This document shows, one piece after another, positions 17,794-26,344 of a stretch of 64,000 nt of DNA. Position 1 is the first letter of the stretch. Each line of letters opens with the position of its first letter. The notes beneath the pieces are model-generated. The model was not told the origin of the DNA. It made no database searches and worked only from the letters and a program-made list of their open reading frames with translations. Source of the stretch: Pseudonocardia xinjiangensis (lineage in GTDB: Bacteria > Actinomycetota > Actinomycetes > Mycobacteriales > Pseudonocardiaceae); assembly GCF_012911925.1 (NCBI RefSeq), contig NZ_JAAXKY010000002.1, positions 62,001 through 126,000 of the forward strand, in the 5' to 3' direction. Made by a program: the position numbers and the translations under genes.

Positions 17794-18324
17794 ATGAGCG
17801 CAGTGTCGGAGCTCGCCGCGGTTCTCGATCAGGTCGTAGGGCTGGTCGATTCTGTCGACGAGCAGGAGTGGTCGGCACCGACGCCGTGCGAGGAGTGGGA
17901 TGTGCGCGCCGTCGTCGAACACCTCCTCGACGTGCAGCAGCGGTTCCTCGCCAACCTGACCGCGCAACCCGTCCGAACTCAGCCCAGCTTCGGGGAGAAC
18001 GCTCAGCTGCTGGTGAGCGCGTTCTCGGAGGAGGGCGCCCTCGAGCGCCTTGTCCCGGACCGCTTGGGCGAGATCACCGGTCTCACGCTTCTGAAGATCC
18101 TCATGATGGAGCATCTGGCGCACGGCTGGGACCTGGGGCAGGCGCTCGCCCACCCTCCGGCGTTCGACGAGGAGGTGGTGGACCGGACCATCGACTTCGT
18201 ACAGCAGATGAGCCCCAAGGTGCCCCCGGCCCTGCGTCGCTTCGACGACCCGCAGCCCGTCGCCCCCGATGCACCGGCCATCGACCGCCTCGCCGCCCGT
18301 CTCGGGCGGAGAGTGTCCGCCTGA
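17794..18324 (+). CDS. TIGR03086-type metal-binding protein (mycothiol-dependent isomerase fold)
   Basis: 176 residues, ATG 17794 directly behind AAGGAG. It has the DinB/MDMPI four-helix fold marks: PTPCEEWDVRAVVEHLLD (first His ligand) and MMEHLAHGWDLGQAL (further His). Members of this group use or are related to enzymes using mycothiol, which supports an actinobacterial host. Substrate unknown. It stands alone between the SDR gene and a TetR gene, with a hairpin just after its stop. Confidence 0.85.
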   Translation: MSAVSELAAVLDQVVGLVDSVDEQEWSAPTPCEEWDVRAVVEHLLDVQQRFLANLTAQPVRTQPSFGENAQLLVSAFSEEGALERLVPDRLGEITGLTLLKILMMEHLAHGWDLGQALAHPPAFDEEVVDRTIDFVQQMSPKVPPALRRFDDPQPVAPDAPAIDRLAARLGRRVSA

Positions 18325-18341
18325 ACGACCAGAGCCCGTGG

Positions 18342-18367
18342 CTGCCGGCAAAGGAGCTGCCGGGCAG
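18342..18367 (+). terminator. Hairpin after the MDMPI-like gene
   Basis: CTGCCGGCA pairs with TGCCGGGCAG across a 7-base loop, with one bulged base, starting 18 bp after the stop codon. There is no T-run, which is common in high-GC actinobacteria. Confidence 0.4.
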
Positions 18368-18536
18368 GTGACAGCTTCCGGGAGGGTCCGACGGACGGCG
18401 CGTCCTGCTTCGGCCTCCCGCATCGGCCGTGAGCGCCGGTCGGCGTTGAGGGGGGAGAGGAGGAGGCCACGACGCGTGTTCCGACTGTCTTGCGGTGGCC
18501 GCCCGGGCGGTCGGACAGGGCGGGCGCCCCGGCATG

Positions 18537-18571
18537 TTGGTACGCTGCACCAAGTTGGCACGTTGTGCCAA
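18537..18571. promoter_or_regulatory. Two tandem 17-bp operators before a TetR gene
   Basis: TTGGTAC-GCT-GCACCAA (18537-18553) and TTGGCAC-GTT-GTGCCAA (18555-18571) are inverted repeats of the form TTGGYRC-N3-GYRCCAA, separated by one base. They end 19 bp before the GTG start, so a bound regulator would cover the promoter and ribosome site. Autoregulation by the TetR protein is the simplest reading. Confidence 0.75.
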
Positions 18572-18590
18572 ACGTGCCATCATCGGATGT

Positions 18591-19289
18591 GTGACAGCGG
18601 CGGCGCGCCGGACTCGGCGGCGTAATCAGGTGCTCTCCCGGGAGCAGATCATCGAGGCCGCGATCGGGCTGCTCGACGCGGGCGGCGAGAGCGTGCTGAC
18701 CGTCCGGGCGCTGAGTGAGCGTCTGGCCACCGGGTCCGGTGCGATCTCCTACCACGTCGGCAAGCGGGACGATCTCCTGGACGCGGCGACCGAGATGGTC
18801 GTCACCGGCGCGCTGGCGACGAAGTCCGGCCGGGCGGGGAAAGCGCCCGAGGATGAGATCCGCGTCGTCGCGCTGGCGCTGTTCGACGCGATCGCGGAGC
18901 ATCGATGGCTCGCTACGCGGCTGACGCTGCAGATCGTCCGTAACCCGGTGGGTCCGGTGACGGTGGGGATCTTCGAGAGGATCGGTCGGCAGCTGGCCGC
19001 GCTGGGGGTGCCGCAAGCCTCGTGGTTCGACGCGGCCTCGACGCTCGTCCACTACATCCTCGGTGCGATCAGCCAGAACGCTCGCATCGAAGGGGACACC
19101 TCCGATGTCGAGCCGGGCGCGGAGCGCGAGGAGTTCCTGGGCGCCGCGTCCGCGGCGTGGCGGGAGCTCGCCCCCGAGGACTACCCGTTCATGCACGCCA
19201 TCGTCGGCCAGATGGCGGATCACGACGACCGTGAACAGTTCCTCACCGGGATCGCCATCGTCCTCGACGGCCTCACCCACCTCGGCTGA
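18591..19289 (+). CDS. TetR-family regulator with TetR_C-type ligand domain
   Basis: 232 residues from GTG 18591; upstream codons of the open frame overlap the operators and are unlikely to be translated. DNA-binding part: LSREQIIEAAIGLLDAGGESVLTVRALSERL, then AISYHVGKRDDLLDAA. The C-terminal domain, with EHRWLATRL and a SWFDAASTLVHYILG helix, resembles the tetracycline-repressor-like C domain. It is followed after 54 bp by an FAD monooxygenase in the same direction, a classic TetR/TetX-like arrangement, so it likely controls that gene through the tandem operators. Confidence 0.9.
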   Translation: MTAAARRTRRRNQVLSREQIIEAAIGLLDAGGESVLTVRALSERLATGSGAISYHVGKRDDLLDAATEMVVTGALATKSGRAGKAPEDEIRVVALALFDAIAEHRWLATRLTLQIVRNPVGPVTVGIFERIGRQLAALGVPQASWFDAASTLVHYILGAISQNARIEGDTSDVEPGAEREEFLGAASAAWRELAPEDYPFMHAIVGQMADHDDREQFLTGIAIVLDGLTHLG

Positions 19290-19343
19290 CCCGCCTCATC
19301 CGGCGGCTCGGCCCGCACACGTCCGTTCCAGGAGGAAACGTTC

Positions 19344-20867
19344 ATGCACGACGTCATCATCGCGGGGGGCGGTCCGGTCGGCCTGTTCCTGGCGAGCGAG
19401 CTCGCCATGTCCGGCTGCTCGGTCCTGGTCGTGGAACGGGACGGGGAACCCGGCGCGCCGCTGAAGGCGCTCCCACTCGGGTTGCGGGGCCTGAACGCCG
19501 GTTCCACCGAGACGTTCTACCGTCGCGGTCTGCTGGCCGCTCTGGCAAAGGCTTCGGGTGTCGACGCGGAGACGGTCGGTGCGGACCCTGAAGCCGTCCG
19601 CGCGTCGGCTCCCCGCAGTGTGAGCCACTTCGCGGGCATGACGCTCGACGCGGCCGATGTCGACGTGACCGCCTTCCCCCACCGACTGCCCGGCGCGCCC
19701 ATGGAGGGCTTCTTGACGAGCCTGGAAGCGGTCGTCTCGGTGCTGTCCGAGCGGGCCGTCGTCCTTGGCGCGGAGATCCTCCGGGGTACGCCCGTCACGG
19801 CCGTGAGCCAGGACGGTCAGACGGTCACCGTGGTCGCGGGCGGGAGCGAGTTCCGGGCGCGGTGGCTGGTGGGATGTGACGGGGGGCGCAGCACGGTGCG
19901 CAGGCTCGCCGGCTTCGACTTCGCCGGCACCGAGCCGCTGCTCACCGGCTACATCGCCCAGGTCGCTTTCACCGATCCCGAGCAGTTGTCGCTCGGATTC
20001 AACGTGACCGCGAACGGCATGTACGTGCGGACGCCGTTGGAGGGGTATCTGGGCATGTTGGACTTCGACGGCGGTGAGTTCGACCGCTCCCGGTCCTTGA
20101 CCCGTGAGCACCTCCAGTCGGTCCTGCGCCGCATCACGGGCACGGACGTGACACTGACCCACGTGCGTCTGGCCTCCAGCTTCACCGACCGCGCCATGCA
20201 GGCGACCACCTATCGCGAGGGGCGCGTGCTGCTCGCAGGCGACGCGGCGCACATCCATTCCCCTCTCGGCGGTCAGGGCCTCAACCTCGGTATCGGCGAC
20301 GCCGTGAACCTCGGCTGGAAGCTCGCGGCGGCCGTCCACGGCCACGTTTCCGACGAGCTGCTCGACACCTACACCAGTGAGCGCCACCCCGTCGGCGCCT
20401 CCGTACTGGACTGGTCGCGCGCTCAGGTGGCGACGATGAAGCCGGGCCCCAACGCCCCCGCGCTCCGGCGGCTGGTCTTCGACCTGATGAGCACTCCCGC
20501 CGGTACGACGCACGTCTACCGGAGGACGTCTGGGCTGTTCAACCGGTACGACCTGGGAAGCGAGCAGCCGCTCGTCGGGTGTTCTGCCCCGGACTTCCGC
20601 TTCGAGGGCGGCACGCGCCTCGGTGACCTGATGCAGGAGGGCCAGGGCGTGGTGCTCGATTTCAGCGGCATCGGCGTCCTGCGGGCCGCCGCCGAGGGCT
20701 GGCGGGGACGGATCCGATACGCGTCCGGTCCGGTACGCGACGGCCTCGGGCTGGAGGCGCTACTGGTGCGGCCTGACGGTGTCGTGGCCTGGGCCGCCGA
20801 GCACGTCCCCGATCGCGACGCGTTCGAAGAGGTCGCAGCCCGGTGGTTCGGGAGCCCGAAGTGGTAG
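19344..20867 (+). CDS. FAD-dependent aromatic monooxygenase (PHBH/RdmE family)
   Basis: 507 residues, ATG 19344 behind AGGAGGAAACG, the best ribosome site in this region. Motifs: GxGxxG as IAGGGPVGLFLASELA, the DG motif in GCDGGRSTVRR, the GD motif in LLAGDAAHIHSP, then GGQGLNLGIGDAVNLGWKLA. A thioredoxin-like C-terminal domain follows. The family hydroxylates aromatic or polyketide substrates (RdmE, MhpA, TetX relatives). The start of the next gene overlaps its stop, so an esterase-like protein is made with it. Substrate unknown. Confidence 0.9.
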   Translation: MHDVIIAGGGPVGLFLASELAMSGCSVLVVERDGEPGAPLKALPLGLRGLNAGSTETFYRRGLLAALAKASGVDAETVGADPEAVRASAPRSVSHFAGMTLDAADVDVTAFPHRLPGAPMEGFLTSLEAVVSVLSERAVVLGAEILRGTPVTAVSQDGQTVTVVAGGSEFRARWLVGCDGGRSTVRRLAGFDFAGTEPLLTGYIAQVAFTDPEQLSLGFNVTANGMYVRTPLEGYLGMLDFDGGEFDRSRSLTREHLQSVLRRITGTDVTLTHVRLASSFTDRAMQATTYREGRVLLAGDAAHIHSPLGGQGLNLGIGDAVNLGWKLAAAVHGHVSDELLDTYTSERHPVGASVLDWSRAQVATMKPGPNAPALRRLVFDLMSTPAGTTHVYRRTSGLFNRYDLGSEQPLVGCSAPDFRFEGGTRLGDLMQEGQGVVLDFSGIGVLRAAAEGWRGRIRYASGPVRDGLGLEALLVRPDGVVAWAAEHVPDRDAFEEVAARWFGSPKW

Positions 20868-22072
20868 CGCGGGCAGAGCATGCCTGGGGCACCACTCGAC
20901 CCGCACACGCCGAGCACTGGGTCCGCACCTGGGGCGCCTCGCCGCAAGCGCCGGACAACTCCGTCAGCTTCGTTGGGCCCCTGGAGAACGCGACGCTGCG
21001 CCAAGTCGTACGCATCAGCGGGGGCGGACACCGCATCCGCGTGCGTATCAGCAACGAGTACGGGAGGACTCCTCTGACCATCGGCGCCGCCCGCGTCGCC
21101 GTTGCGGACTGCGGCGCCGGGGCCGAGGGGACAGACCATCGGGCGGTGACGTTCAGCAGCCTGCCGATCACCACCGTCCCGGCGGGAGCGCCCGTCCTCA
21201 GTGATCCCATCGACATACCGGTCGCCGCTCTGTCGCGGCTGGTGGTCAGCCTCTACCTGACCGACCGGGTCGATACTGTCACCTGTCACGGAACCTTCAA
21301 CGCACTGGGCTGGATCATCCCGGGCGACGCGACCGCACTCACCTCGACTCCCGCCGGTGCCACCCCCATGCCGGCGGGGGCGCTGATCACGGCGGTGGAG
21401 GCCGAGGCCGCCCTGCCGTCGAAGGCCGTCGCCGTCCTCGGTGACTCCCGCGTCGACGGCATCGGCTCCACGCCGGGCGCGGATCGACGCTGGACCGATG
21501 TGCTCGCCGAGCGACTGGTGGCCCGCGGCGGGTCGACGCTCTGCGTGATCAATCAGGGCATCGGAGGCAATCGCCTCCTCAGCGACGGCATCGGCACCGC
21601 CGCTCTCGCCCGCTTCGACCGCGACATCCTCGCGACCCCCGGCCTGGGCCATGTGGTGATCGCCGTGGGCAACGACCTTGTCTTCTCCTTCGCCCCGCGC
21701 ACCGGGGAGGCGGCCGGATTCCTCGACATGTTTCCCGGCGCGCCCGTCACCGTGGACGATGTCATCGCAGCTCACCTCCAGTTGGCCTCCCGAGCCCGCG
21801 CACACGGCGCCAAGGTGCACGCCGCGACCATCGCCCCCTACGGGGGCTCGGAGATGTACTCACCCCAGGGTGACAAGGCGCGCGAGCAGGTGAACGCTTG
21901 GATCCGCACCAGCGGCGCCTTCGACGGCCTGCTCGACTTCGACGCCGTCTGGCGCGACCCCGCCGACCGGACGCGCATCCGCGACGGGCTGCACATGGGC
22001 GACCACCTGCACGGCAGTGACGCGGGCTACGCGGCTCTCGCCGAGGCCGTCGACCTCTCGCTCTTCGACTGA
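20861..22072 (+). CDS. SGNH/GDSL-type hydrolase
   Basis: About 403 residues from GTG 20861, eight bases after GGGAG; GTG 20843 is the longer alternative. An N-terminal beta-sandwich (WVRTWGASPQAPD, ATLRQVVRISGGGHRIRVRISN) precedes the catalytic domain with block I VAVLGDSRVDG, block II NQGIGGNRLL, block III VAVGNDL and block V DHLHGSDAGY. Usual family members read GDSITDG; here RVDG replaces ITDG. No signal peptide is visible. It overlaps the monooxygenase gene and is probably co-translated. Confidence 0.88.
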   Translation: MVARAEHAWGTTRPAHAEHWVRTWGASPQAPDNSVSFVGPLENATLRQVVRISGGGHRIRVRISNEYGRTPLTIGAARVAVADCGAGAEGTDHRAVTFSSLPITTVPAGAPVLSDPIDIPVAALSRLVVSLYLTDRVDTVTCHGTFNALGWIIPGDATALTSTPAGATPMPAGALITAVEAEAALPSKAVAVLGDSRVDGIGSTPGADRRWTDVLAERLVARGGSTLCVINQGIGGNRLLSDGIGTAALARFDRDILATPGLGHVVIAVGNDLVFSFAPRTGEAAGFLDMFPGAPVTVDDVIAAHLQLASRARAHGAKVHAATIAPYGGSEMYSPQGDKAREQVNAWIRTSGAFDGLLDFDAVWRDPADRTRIRDGLHMGDHLHGSDAGYAALAEAVDLSLFD

Positions 22073-22745
22073 CCCCTGCTCCGGGACTTGCTTTCACCCG
22101 CGCCCATCGGCGTGCTCATCAGCCCTGCGCGAGAACACGGCCCGGTCCGGGTCGGCGGGGTCGGGGGGTGCTTGGCCTCGCCGGCCGGACGGCTTCCTCC
22201 GGCGCAACGCGGCGCTCGCCGCGGCACTGGCGGGTGCGTGTGGGCGGACGCGCGGATTCAGTACCGCCTTCGGCGACCTTCCGGTCGAACAGCAGGAGCA
22301 GTTGCTCGTGATCACGCCGGTCCTCACGCAGATTCTGCGCAACCGCTCTCGCTTGGGCGCGGGGAATGACTAGGCGCGCCATGCCCAGGCCGACGCACGG
22401 AGTCGCATTATCGGCAGCTCACGATCAGCCGGGTCATGCCGCCGGCCGTGGGCTACAGCCTGATCGAGGCCGTCCAGTAGGCAATCGGCACCTTCTTCTT
22501 ACGTTTCCGTGACGACGCATCGCTGTCGGAGATTCAGTGCATCAATCCGTGCGCGAGGTGAGCTCGCCATGATGTACGTCCATGCCGGCGTCAAGGTTCA
22601 GGTGACAGATGACACCGGCTGAATCGCCGGGATCGGGCCGGAGGGCGTGGGCCACGGGCCTAGACTTGCCGCAGGACGGCACGGACGCCGTGCTCGTCAC
22701 GATCTCCAGCCAGTCGATGATCACCTGGGACTGCGGCTCTGCCAG
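22073..22745. other. Gene-poor stretch with a possible regulator remnant
   Basis: No intact gene. The plus frame ending at TAG 22373 carries FLRRNAALAAALAG and then FGDLPVEQQEQLLVITPVL, which looks like the C-terminal helix pair of a MarR-type regulator, but no DNA-binding part is present. Other short frames, such as a 17-codon ORF at 22570, carry nothing recognisable. Base composition drops towards 22480-22600. Together with the tRNA-like scar at 23.3 kb this may be the rubble of an excised element. Confidence 0.4.
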
Positions 22746-22967
22746 GTGGACCGGCCGGATCAGATCGAGGTGGTCGAAGCTCCGGCGCTGACCGAGGCCG
22801 ATCTGGGCCTGACGGATGGCGACGCGCTCATGCGCATCGGCGACGCAGCCGACCTGGCAGAGAAGCCGGGCTACCCGGGCTTTGACGCTGTGTTCGAAGG
22901 CATTGAAGTGGCGCTGACGCCCGGCTCCGCGCTCGTCCCCATCCTCGGCAAGCTGATCAAGGACTGA
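22746..22967 (+). CDS. Small hypothetical protein
   Basis: 73 residues from GTG 22746 (DRPDQIEVVEAPALTEADL ... LVPILGKLIKD), acidic and soluble, with no motif I recognise. Codon bias is that of a real gene. A coding-like stretch in another frame just upstream (22609-22740, reading TDAVLVTISSQSMITWDCG) may be its true N-terminal part, separated by a frameshift. Its stop overlaps the next small gene (TGATGA). Confidence 0.4.
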   Translation: MDRPDQIEVVEAPALTEADLGLTDGDALMRIGDAADLAEKPGYPGFDAVFEGIEVALTPGSALVPILGKLIKD

Positions 22968-23194
22968 TGAAGATGCAGATGACCTACCTCGGCAATCGGA
23001 CCGAAGGCATCGTCGGCAAACTGGTTGGACCGAACAAGGACGGCCACCTCTACGAGGCTGTGCGGACCGAGTACATGTCCTTGTCCGACCAGACGGTGGT
23101 GAGCTTCGAGTTGGTCACCGCCGATGATTCACGCGCGGCGAAGCGGATTGGGCTCGGAGAGGCGTTGGTCCTCCCCGAAGCAATAGCGTCGTAG
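22967..23194 (+). CDS. Small hypothetical protein
   Basis: 75 residues from ATG 22967, reading KMQMTYLGNRTEGIVGKLV. Mixed beta/alpha pattern, no signal peptide, no membrane helix, no known motif. It overlaps the previous small gene by one base, which argues that the two are translated together. Function unknown. Lies between a degraded stretch and the tRNA-Pro-like scar, so it may be cargo of a former mobile element. Confidence 0.5.
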   Translation: MKMQMTYLGNRTEGIVGKLVGPNKDGHLYEAVRTEYMSLSDQTVVSFELVTADDSRAAKRIGLGEALVLPEAIAS

Positions 23195-23297
23195 GCGCTG
23201 GAGCGGGTCCCGCCGGCCGGACCGGGGCGACGAGCAGCACGCCAGATCAGGTCCACCGACGTCGAGGCCGCGCGCGTCCTGTCCCGACCAGGGGGAG

Positions 23298-23325
23298 GCG
23301 CAGGTTCAGATCCTGTCGTCCCGAC
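23298..23325 (+). other. 3' end of a tRNA-Pro-like gene (possible att site)
   Basis: GCAGG-TTCAGAT-CCTGT forms a 5-bp T-arm with a 7-base loop, followed by CGTCCCGAC. From memory, actinobacterial tRNA-Pro genes end GCAGGTTCAAATCCTGTCACCCCGAC, so this is a diverged 3' third of one; the loop A58 is changed to G. No D-arm or anticodon arm lies upstream. A partial second copy, TCCTGTCCCGACCA, is at 23278-23291. Such 3' fragments are the usual product of element integration into tRNA genes, and tRNA-Pro is the known site of pSAM2. Confidence 0.5.
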
Positions 23326-23330
23326 GGCAT

Positions 23331-23366
23331 GATGGGCGGTTCCCTCTCGTGGGGGAGCCGCCCATC
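23331..23366 (+). terminator. Strong hairpin downstream of the tRNA-like fragment
   Basis: GATGGGCGGTTCCC pairs with GGGAGCCGCCCATC over 14 positions (one G-T pair) with an 8-base loop, followed by AGCATTTCT. It has the form expected for a tRNA-gene or operon terminator, and separates the small genes from the vWA cassette. Confidence 0.65.
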
Positions 23367-23567
23367 AGCATTTCTACCTGCGGAAACTTGCCGAAGCCGG
23401 GTTCCCCACCGCAGAGCAGGTTGCGATACACCCACCGCCGAGCACCGCCGACCGCGGCGGGCGAGAATTCCGCCGGACGGGGGAGCGCCTCACTGCGTAA
23501 CAGGTAGCATCGATCTTGCGACCGTGCGTATGACGTTGCCCGACTGACCTGCGGGGGAACGAACAGG

Positions 23568-24800
23568 GTGTCCGCGTCCGAGCCGACGGCGTCTGAACCA
23601 CCGGCGCTCGAACCGGCGTTGAGGGTCTGTCCTCGGCCTGCCCCTTTCTACCGACGGCGCTCGTTCCTGTGGCGATTCGTTCCCGTGTCGGTGCTCGCGA
23701 TCGTCGGGATCGTCGCGCTGATCGCGTCGGGCACGGTGGCCCTCCCGTTCCAGCGGCTGGTGACGCTCGTGGGCGTCGGCGGTTCCAAGATCGAGTACCT
23801 CGACGACCCCGTCGTTCGTGCCCAGCTCCTGCGTCATCACATGGCGGTGCGGTTGACCGCGCTCGGCTCCCGGGAGGCGGCGCGGGTGCCGCTCGACGGC
23901 GTCGACTTCGTGTTCCCGTCGGGTCAGCCCGCCGCGGAGCTGGTCGCCGAGCGCCGGGTCGCTGCCCAGGAGTACTCCTCGCCCCACCGGGTCTTCGTGA
24001 GTCCCATCGTGCTTGCCACCTATCGGGAGTACGCGGAGACGCTGCGGGCGGCGGGGGTCGCGAGACCGCAGGCGAACCAGGACCCGGAGCAGCCGTACTA
24101 CTACGACCTCGACCTCGCCGGGTTCCTCGAGCTGGCGCGGGCCGGCCAATCGTGGGACGCACTGGGTATCGGCGGTTGGGGTTTCACGAATGGCAACACC
24201 GTTCTCGCGCAGACCACCGACGTGTGCGCGGCCAACAGTGCGGCCACCTATCTCGGGCTGGTCGCCTACGTCACCCGCGGCGGCGTGCCCGTGTCGGTGC
24301 AGGACGCGGTCGATCTGGCGCTCCAGATCAAACCGCTGTTCCGCGAGCAGGGCCTGCCCACCCGCAATCCCGACGGGATCTACTTCGTCCCCGAGGGGCG
24401 GGGGATCCTCCCGATCGTCGTGATCTACGAGCACCAGTACCTCGCTTACCAGTTGCAGCGCGTCGGCAGAGGCGGGGAGCCGGACCAGGACCGCGTGCTG
24501 CTCTACCCGGACGTCGAGTTCCAGAGCGAGCCGACGATGGTGGCGCTCAACGCGGATGCCCAGTCGCTGGCAGTGCTCCTGGGCACGGACTCGGTGCTGC
24601 GCAGGCGGGCCCTGGAACTGGGCTATCGAGTGCTCGACTCGAGCCTCGAGGACTCCAGCGCGGAACTGCCCCGGTTCCTCGCCGAGCGAGGGGTGCCCGC
24701 ACCGGCGATCTCGACCAGCTACACCCGGGGGCTGTTGCCGGACGTGCCGATGCTGGAGGCGATGATCACGACCGTCGGCGACTGCCGACCGATGCCGTGA
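23568..24800 (+). CDS. Membrane-anchored substrate-binding-like protein of vWA cassette
   Basis: 410 residues, GTG start. A short Glu/Pro-rich cytoplasmic N-terminus and YRRRSFLWR precede one membrane helix (FVPVSVLAIVGIVALIASGTVAL); the rest is extracellular. The outer part shows alternating alpha/beta structure like a periplasmic-binding-protein fold (KIEYLDDPVVRAQL; FVFPSGQPAAELVAE; VFVSPIVLATYREY; GGWGFTNGNTVLAQTTDV). No name can be given. Its stop overlaps the next gene (TGATG), and the third gene overlaps in turn, so the three proteins are made together and probably form one complex at the cell surface. Confidence 0.7.
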   Translation: MSASEPTASEPPALEPALRVCPRPAPFYRRRSFLWRFVPVSVLAIVGIVALIASGTVALPFQRLVTLVGVGGSKIEYLDDPVVRAQLLRHHMAVRLTALGSREAARVPLDGVDFVFPSGQPAAELVAERRVAAQEYSSPHRVFVSPIVLATYREYAETLRAAGVARPQANQDPEQPYYYDLDLAGFLELARAGQSWDALGIGGWGFTNGNTVLAQTTDVCAANSAATYLGLVAYVTRGGVPVSVQDAVDLALQIKPLFREQGLPTRNPDGIYFVPEGRGILPIVVIYEHQYLAYQLQRVGRGGEPDQDRVLLYPDVEFQSEPTMVALNADAQSLAVLLGTDSVLRRRALELGYRVLDSSLEDSSAELPRFLAERGVPAPAISTSYTRGLLPDVPMLEAMITTVGDCRPMP

Positions 24801-26344
24801 TGATCTCGACGATCGTGCGTCCGCTGGCCGCGCTCTGCGCAGCGCTCGCCGTGCTGTCCGGTTGCACCGCGACCCCGCAGGTTCCGGTCACGCTGCGGGT
24901 GCTGGCGACACCCGAGCTGGCCGACCTGGCGCCCCTGCTGCCCGACCTCCGAGCGGACACCGGCGTCGACCTGCAGCTCGACATGGACCACGGTCTCGAC
25001 GCGGTCGGCGCGCTCCGGCCCGGCCAGTACCGGCACGACGCGGCCTGGCTGTCGTCCGACCGCTACTTCCAGCTCGAGCTCACTGCCTCGGGCTATACCG
25101 GGCCGCGGCCGCCGAGCACGTCGATCATGCTGTCGCCGGTGGTCGTGGGGATGAAGCGGGCCACGGCCGAGCGGCTGCGGGCCGGCGGGCCGATCTCCTG
25201 GGCCGACATCGCCGCGAGTGCGGCGGCGGGCGAGCTGCGGTTCGGAATGGCCGAGCCGCGGCGCTCGGGGAGCGGGCTCGCAGCGCTCGTCGGGGTTGCC
25301 ACGGCGGCCGCTGACACCAGGCGTGCGCTGCAGCTGGAGGACGTCACCTGCAACCGCGTCCGCGGCCTTTTCGCCGGGCACACACTGCGTGCCGACACAT
25401 CCGCTGCGCTCGTCGACGGCTTCATGACCCGCGAGTCCGAGCTGGACGCGCTGGTGGCGCCGGAGTCCACGCTGTTGTCACTCAACGGCAGCGGTCGGCT
25501 GGCGGAGCCGCTGGAGATCGTGTATCCGACCGACGGGATCATCCAGTCCGACTTCCCGTTCCTGCTTCTGGACCCGGCGCAGCGCGACGCGTACGACCGG
25601 GTCGTCGACTGGCTGCTGACGGAGCCGGTGCAGCGGCGGATCATGGAGCAGACCGCGCGACGGCCGATCGACCCGAACGTCCCGCGTCCGCCGCAGCTGC
25701 CGGTGACAACGGGCAACGCGCTGTACTTCCCGGACCGACTGGAGGTCGTCGATGCGCTGCTCGCAGAATACGAGGCGGTTGACACCCCTACCCATGTGAT
25801 CTTCGTGCTCGATTTCTCCGGCTCGATGCGCGGCGACCGGATCGCGGCCCTCCGAGCGGCGTTCGTCCAGCTCAGCGGTGAAGGCGAGGCGTCGTTCGTG
25901 CGGTTCCACGCGGGGGAGCGGATCACCGTGGTCCGCTTCGGCGGCGAGGTTCTCGCGGAGCGCGAGTTCGCCGCCGGCGACCCCGCCGAGCTGGCGGCAC
26001 TGCGCGAGTTCGTCGACGTGGATTCCTTCGACGGTCGAACGGCGGTGTGGAGTGCCACCGAGCACGCGTACGGCATTGCGGCGCGGGTGCTCGCCACGGA
26101 CGCCGCCCGGCCCGTGTCGATCGTCCTGATGACCGACGGGATCAACAACGCCGGCCTCACCGCGGACGAGTTCCTGGAGCGCCTCGATGTTCCGGGTCGG
26201 CCACCCGTGCCGGTCTTCACCATCCGGTTCGGCGAGGCTGACGCGGCCGAACTGGCCAGGGTCGCGACGGCCACCGGCGGCCGGTCGGTCGACGCCGACA
26301 TCGACCTCACCTCCGCGTTCGAGGAGTTCCGTGGCTGTCATTGA
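24800..26344 (+). CDS. Lipoprotein with substrate-binding and von Willebrand A domains
   Basis: 514 residues from ATG 24800. Signal peptide and lipobox (LAALCAALAVLSGC) make it a surface lipoprotein. Residues about 30-310 resemble a type-2 solute-binding protein (VTLRVLATPELADLAPLLPDL; SIMLSPVVVGMKR; YPTDGIIQSDFPFLLLD). From about residue 330 a vWA domain follows with an intact MIDAS: DFSGSMRGDR, a Thr in FDGRTAVW and MTDGINNAG. MIDAS sites bind a metal and protein ligands. Middle gene of a three-gene overlapping set; role unknown, but a surface sensor or adhesion/assembly factor is plausible. Confidence 0.85.
   Translation: MISTIVRPLAALCAALAVLSGCTATPQVPVTLRVLATPELADLAPLLPDLRADTGVDLQLDMDHGLDAVGALRPGQYRHDAAWLSSDRYFQLELTASGYTGPRPPSTSIMLSPVVVGMKRATAERLRAGGPISWADIAASAAAGELRFGMAEPRRSGSGLAALVGVATAAADTRRALQLEDVTCNRVRGLFAGHTLRADTSAALVDGFMTRESELDALVAPESTLLSLNGSGRLAEPLEIVYPTDGIIQSDFPFLLLDPAQRDAYDRVVDWLLTEPVQRRIMEQTARRPIDPNVPRPPQLPVTTGNALYFPDRLEVVDALLAEYEAVDTPTHVIFVLDFSGSMRGDRIAALRAAFVQLSGEGEASFVRFHAGERITVVRFGGEVLAEREFAAGDPAELAALREFVDVDSFDGRTAVWSATEHAYGIAARVLATDAARPVSIVLMTDGINNAGLTADEFLERLDVPGRPPVPVFTIRFGEADAAELARVATATGGRSVDADIDLTSAFEEFRGCH

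Noticed and set aside
23298-23325. A functional tRNA gene
   Set aside because: Only the T-arm and acceptor 3' side are present; no anticodon or D-arm lies in the preceding 60 bases.
24800-26344. vWA protein as part of a MoxR/BatA aerotolerance-type system
   Set aside because: No MoxR ATPase, DUF58 or Bat-like neighbour is present, and the N-terminal solute-binding-like domain does not fit.
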